Positions 63,953-64,000 of a stretch of DNA of 64,000 nt are shown here, one piece after another. A program made the translations under genes and the position numbers. Each line of letters opens with the position of its first letter. Position 1 is the stretch's first letter. The DNA lies in NCBI GenBank assembly GCA_019925095.2, contig CM034395.1, forward strand, positions 14,988,213 to 15,052,212, written 5' to 3'. The stretch is from Dendrolimus kikuchii. Taxonomy: Eukaryota > Arthropoda > Insecta > Lepidoptera > Lasiocampidae. Under the pieces are notes generated by a model that worked only from the letters and a program-made list of their open reading frames with translations, had not been told where the DNA came from and searched no databases.

Positions 63953-64000
63953 CTATTTCTTAGCGGCCATACGACGAGTTGTAGGTTGCTGCTCCTTTGA
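63953..64000 (-). CDS. Possible C-terminus of a LINE ORF1, running off the window
   Basis: The minus strand gives SKEQQPTTRRMAAKK and a TAG stop at 63953-63955. The basic tail upstream of an ORF2 is compatible with the end of a LINE ORF1 (gag-like RNA-binding) protein, but only 15 codons are visible and the assignment rests on position alone. Confidence 0.25.
   Translation of the reverse strand, partial: SKEQQPTTRRMAAKK

Overview
The window reads as eukaryotic, AT-rich insect DNA, most likely from a moth or butterfly. The basis is its repeats: a Bm1-like SINE tail, a repeat opening with a GACTTC..GGAGGAGG motif, elements carrying (GTCT)n near one end, a poly(A)-tailed repeat with a GTAAGAGGCGAC core, and R1-, RTE-, CR1- and Jockey-type LINEs. 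I recognise no host protein gene, rRNA gene or true tRNA gene. Nearly everything identifiable is a transposable element or its remains. The window is therefore probably intergenic, or one very long intron.

Layout. 1-9.5 kb: a Penelope-like RT fragment at the left edge, a ~1.1 kb foldback (4375-5465), a LINE C-terminal remnant (5833-5965), a 5'-truncated and internally deleted R1-clade LINE with a 14-bp target duplication (7257-8713), and an exon-like repeat (9210-9475) with a second copy at 48.6 kb. 11-15 kb: three Helitron-like copies (A, B, C), each with an internal 9-bp minisatellite; copy A also carries a tRNA-derived SINE. 16-27 kb: MITE-like and SINE-like remnants in otherwise unassigned AT-rich DNA. 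27.8-29.8 kb: a CR1-type 3' end interrupted by an RTE-like LINE and by a poly(A)-tailed repeat. 31-33.2 kb: a 54-bp minisatellite, then a dead mariner (D,D34D) split by a palindromic pair of the poly(A)-tailed repeat. 37-37.6 kb: the 3' end of a LINE with a restriction-like-endonuclease type C-terminus. 38-39.8 kb: Helitron copy D inserted in a second Helitron-like family (E). 42.9-46.3 kb: a second E copy with degenerate ~130-bp repeats, a GACTTC-type foldback, an R1-type 3' UTR and a SINE tail. 50-54 kb: more repeats, a perfect direct duplication and a Jockey-clade RT fragment. 54.7-57.2 kb: a dead Gypsy-type element with two LINE insertions. 60.1-63.4 kb: a CR1-like LINE with an intact 978-residue endonuclease-RT ORF, the only apparently complete large coding sequence.

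The most interesting structure is the Helitron-like family in copies A-D. All four carry a 9-bp tandem array at the same internal position, but the unit differs: GGTAGTTTT in A, GGTCATTTT/GGCCTTTTT in C, GGTCCACTK in B and D. The arrays produce long collagen-like and Lys/Ala-rich reading frames that are almost certainly not genes. All identifications are by eye from motifs; no database search was possible, and family or clade names are given only as far as the motifs allow.
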